Shown here: positions 62,959 to 64,000 of the stretch, in pieces
How the letters are laid out: each line of letters begins with the position of its first letter
Position numbering within the stretch: the stretch's first letter is position 1
Assembly (NCBI RefSeq): GCF_022531965.1
Contig: NZ_CP092831.1
Coordinates: 2,552,001 to 2,616,000, forward strand
Reading direction: 5' to 3'
Length of the DNA stretch: 64,000 bases
DNA from: Paenibacillus peoriae
Lineage (GTDB): Bacteria > Bacillota > Bacilli > Paenibacillales > Paenibacillaceae
Translations under genes and position numbers: made by a program
The notes under the pieces: generated by a model
What the model was told of the DNA's origin: nothing
Databases searched by the model: none
The model's input: only the letters and a program-made list of their open reading frames with translations

Positions 62959-64000
62959 ATGTCCAGCAATAACTCTTCTACTACTGTAAAGATTGCTTCT
63001 TCCGCCTCCTCTGAGCGCTTTCCCTGGCTTGGTCTGCTTGCTTTGGCTATGACAGGATTCATCTGTATTATGACGGAAACGATTCCGGCTGGTTTGCTTC
63101 CGCAAATAAGCAAGGGACTTTATATTTCAGAGGCAATGGCGGGTCAACTGGTCACTGTCTATGCCATCGGTTCCCTAGTGGCTGCCATCCCTGTAGCTAT
63201 AGTTACCCGCCAATGGCGGAGGCGTCCGCTGTTACTTCTGGCTATTTGCGGGTTCCTGGTTTTTAACAGTGTCACCGCGATTTCTTCCAGCTACATACTG
63301 ACGCTGGCTGCCCGTCTACTGGCAGGAGTTTCGGCTGGAGTTCTATGGGGGATGATCGGCGGTTACGCTCTCCGCATGGTATCTGCTACATTGAAGGGGA
63401 GGGGGATGGCCGTTGCCATGGTTGGAACGCCGATCGCCTTGGCTATTGGTGTCCCAGCGGGGACGTTTCTGGGGAACCTTATGGGTTGGCGTTCTGTTTT
63501 TGGAATTATGTCACTACTGACAGTTATACTGATCGCGTGGGTGCTTTGGAAGGTGCCGGACTATCCGGGACAGTCCTCCGATAAGCAAGCTTCGATCTAT
63601 GCAGTCTTCCTTACACCGGGGATTCGGCCCATACTATTGGTTGTACTGACCTGGATGACAGCCCATAATATTCTTTACACTTATATTGCTCCATTTCTTG
63701 CGGCCAATGGGATGGGGGAGAGAGTGGGGCTGGCGCTGGCTTTCTTTGGCATTGCTGCTCTCATAGGTATATGGATAACTGGCGTATTCATCGACCGTTG
63801 GCTGCGTAAGCTTGTTTTGATTAGTCTTATTTCCTTCGTCTTAATTTCTATTGCCATGAGCTTTAGCAACTCCAATGCCCTTATGATCTATATCATTGTT
63901 ACGGTATGGGGTTTAACTTTCGGTGGCGCAGCAACGCTGTTGCAAACGGCGCTTGCTCAGGCTGCAGGGGAGGGCAAAGTGGATATGGTTATGCCGATTA
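62959..64000 (+). CDS. MFS transporter, drug/sugar efflux type (3' end outside window)
   Basis: Open from the ATG at 62959 (AAGGAG 9 nt upstream) to the window end, 347 residues so far. It starts MSSNNSSTTVKIASS, then helix 1 LGLLALAMTGFICIMTETIPAGLLP, the AraJ/SotB-type signature. Motif A-like loop RQWRRRPLLLLAI follows helix 2-3, and ARLLAGVSAGVLWGMIGG is the antiporter-type helix 4/5. A proton-driven exporter of drugs or sugars. Divergent tetR-type gene and flanking operators indicate induction by a substrate. Confidence 0.9.
   Translation, partial: MSSNNSSTTVKIASSASSERFPWLGLLALAMTGFICIMTETIPAGLLPQISKGLYISEAMAGQLVTVYAIGSLVAAIPVAIVTRQWRRRPLLLLAICGFLVFNSVTAISSSYILTLAARLLAGVSAGVLWGMIGGYALRMVSATLKGRGMAVAMVGTPIALAIGVPAGTFLGNLMGWRSVFGIMSLLTVILIAWVLWKVPDYPGQSSDKQASIYAVFLTPGIRPILLVVLTWMTAHNILYTYIAPFLAANGMGERVGLALAFFGIAALIGIWITGVFIDRWLRKLVLISLISFVLISIAMSFSNSNALMIYIIVTVWGLTFGGAATLLQTALAQAAGEGKVDMVMPI

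Overview
The window looks like chromosomal DNA of a spore-forming, low-to-moderate GC Firmicute, most likely Paenibacillus (P. polymyxa group is my guess from gene content, not from a search). Support comes from a germinant-receptor operon, YheC/YheD-type spore-coat protein, NiaR, BcrC, a proS T-box, AAGGAGG-type ribosome binding sites and frequent GTG/TTG starts. No rRNA, tRNA, CRISPR array or prophage was seen. One insertion sequence is present and its transposase is dead.

Layout. 1-4.9 kb: a truncated membrane-anchored serine hydrolase and a large modular secreted protein. 4.95-5.5 kb: two small minus-strand genes, one of only 39 codons. 5.8-9.4 kb: greA, then the divergent NAD unit nifS-niaR / nadA with a palindromic operator between them. 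9.5-10.7 kb: yidC, preceded and overlapped by a TTG-start leader ORF with one membrane helix, an acidic patch and a hairpin that covers the yidC Shine-Dalgarno. This looks like the MifM/yidC2 arrangement and is the best candidate for an undescribed regulatory system here. 11-15.2 kb: two PAP2 phosphatases, a two-component system and a secreted NlpC/P60 hydrolase. 15.5-20.8 kb: a surface or spore-glycan-like group (GT4 glycosyltransferase, M14-fold hydrolase, ManC, DUF6492-like protein, YheC/D ATP-grasp). 21-26.6 kb: YlmA-like ATPase, AEC transporter, TrhO, GH27 alpha-galactosidase, PfkB kinase.

26.6-34.3 kb: T-box-controlled proS, a spermidine-synthase-like gene, yebC, an IS1182-type element sitting inside the yebC/oxdC terminator, oxdC, ybaK and an L7/L12-tail membrane protein. 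ProRS, YebC and YbaK all act on proline decoding. 34.4-37.8 kb: GntR regulator divergent from diaminopropionate ammonia-lyase and an M20 amidohydrolase, with two identical operators exactly 105 bp apart, each over a -10 box. 38-41.3 kb: a ROK-type regulator without a standard start codon, a DUF1349 protein and a GH1 6-phospho-beta-glucosidase. 41.5-46 kb: VOC protein, a decayed sugar O-acetyltransferase, YfcE, agmatine deiminase plus N-carbamoylputrescine amidase (agmatine to putrescine), and an unknown gene. 45.8-49.8 kb: a flavin/Fe-S enoate reductase behind an Fnr-like site, an APH-fold kinase, a frameshifted remnant and an Imm63-like gene. 49.8-53 kb: Fur-controlled iron-siderophore uptake genes without an ATPase. 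53-55.3 kb: HxlR regulator and its divergent quinone reductase, a PhnB-like protein, and a tiny Gly/Lys/Ser/Thr protein. 55.4-60.1 kb: RluF-type pseudouridine synthase and a four-gene ger operon. 60.4-64 kb: truncated LysE, a small unknown protein, an alpha/beta hydrolase, and a TetR/MFS efflux pair that runs off the window.
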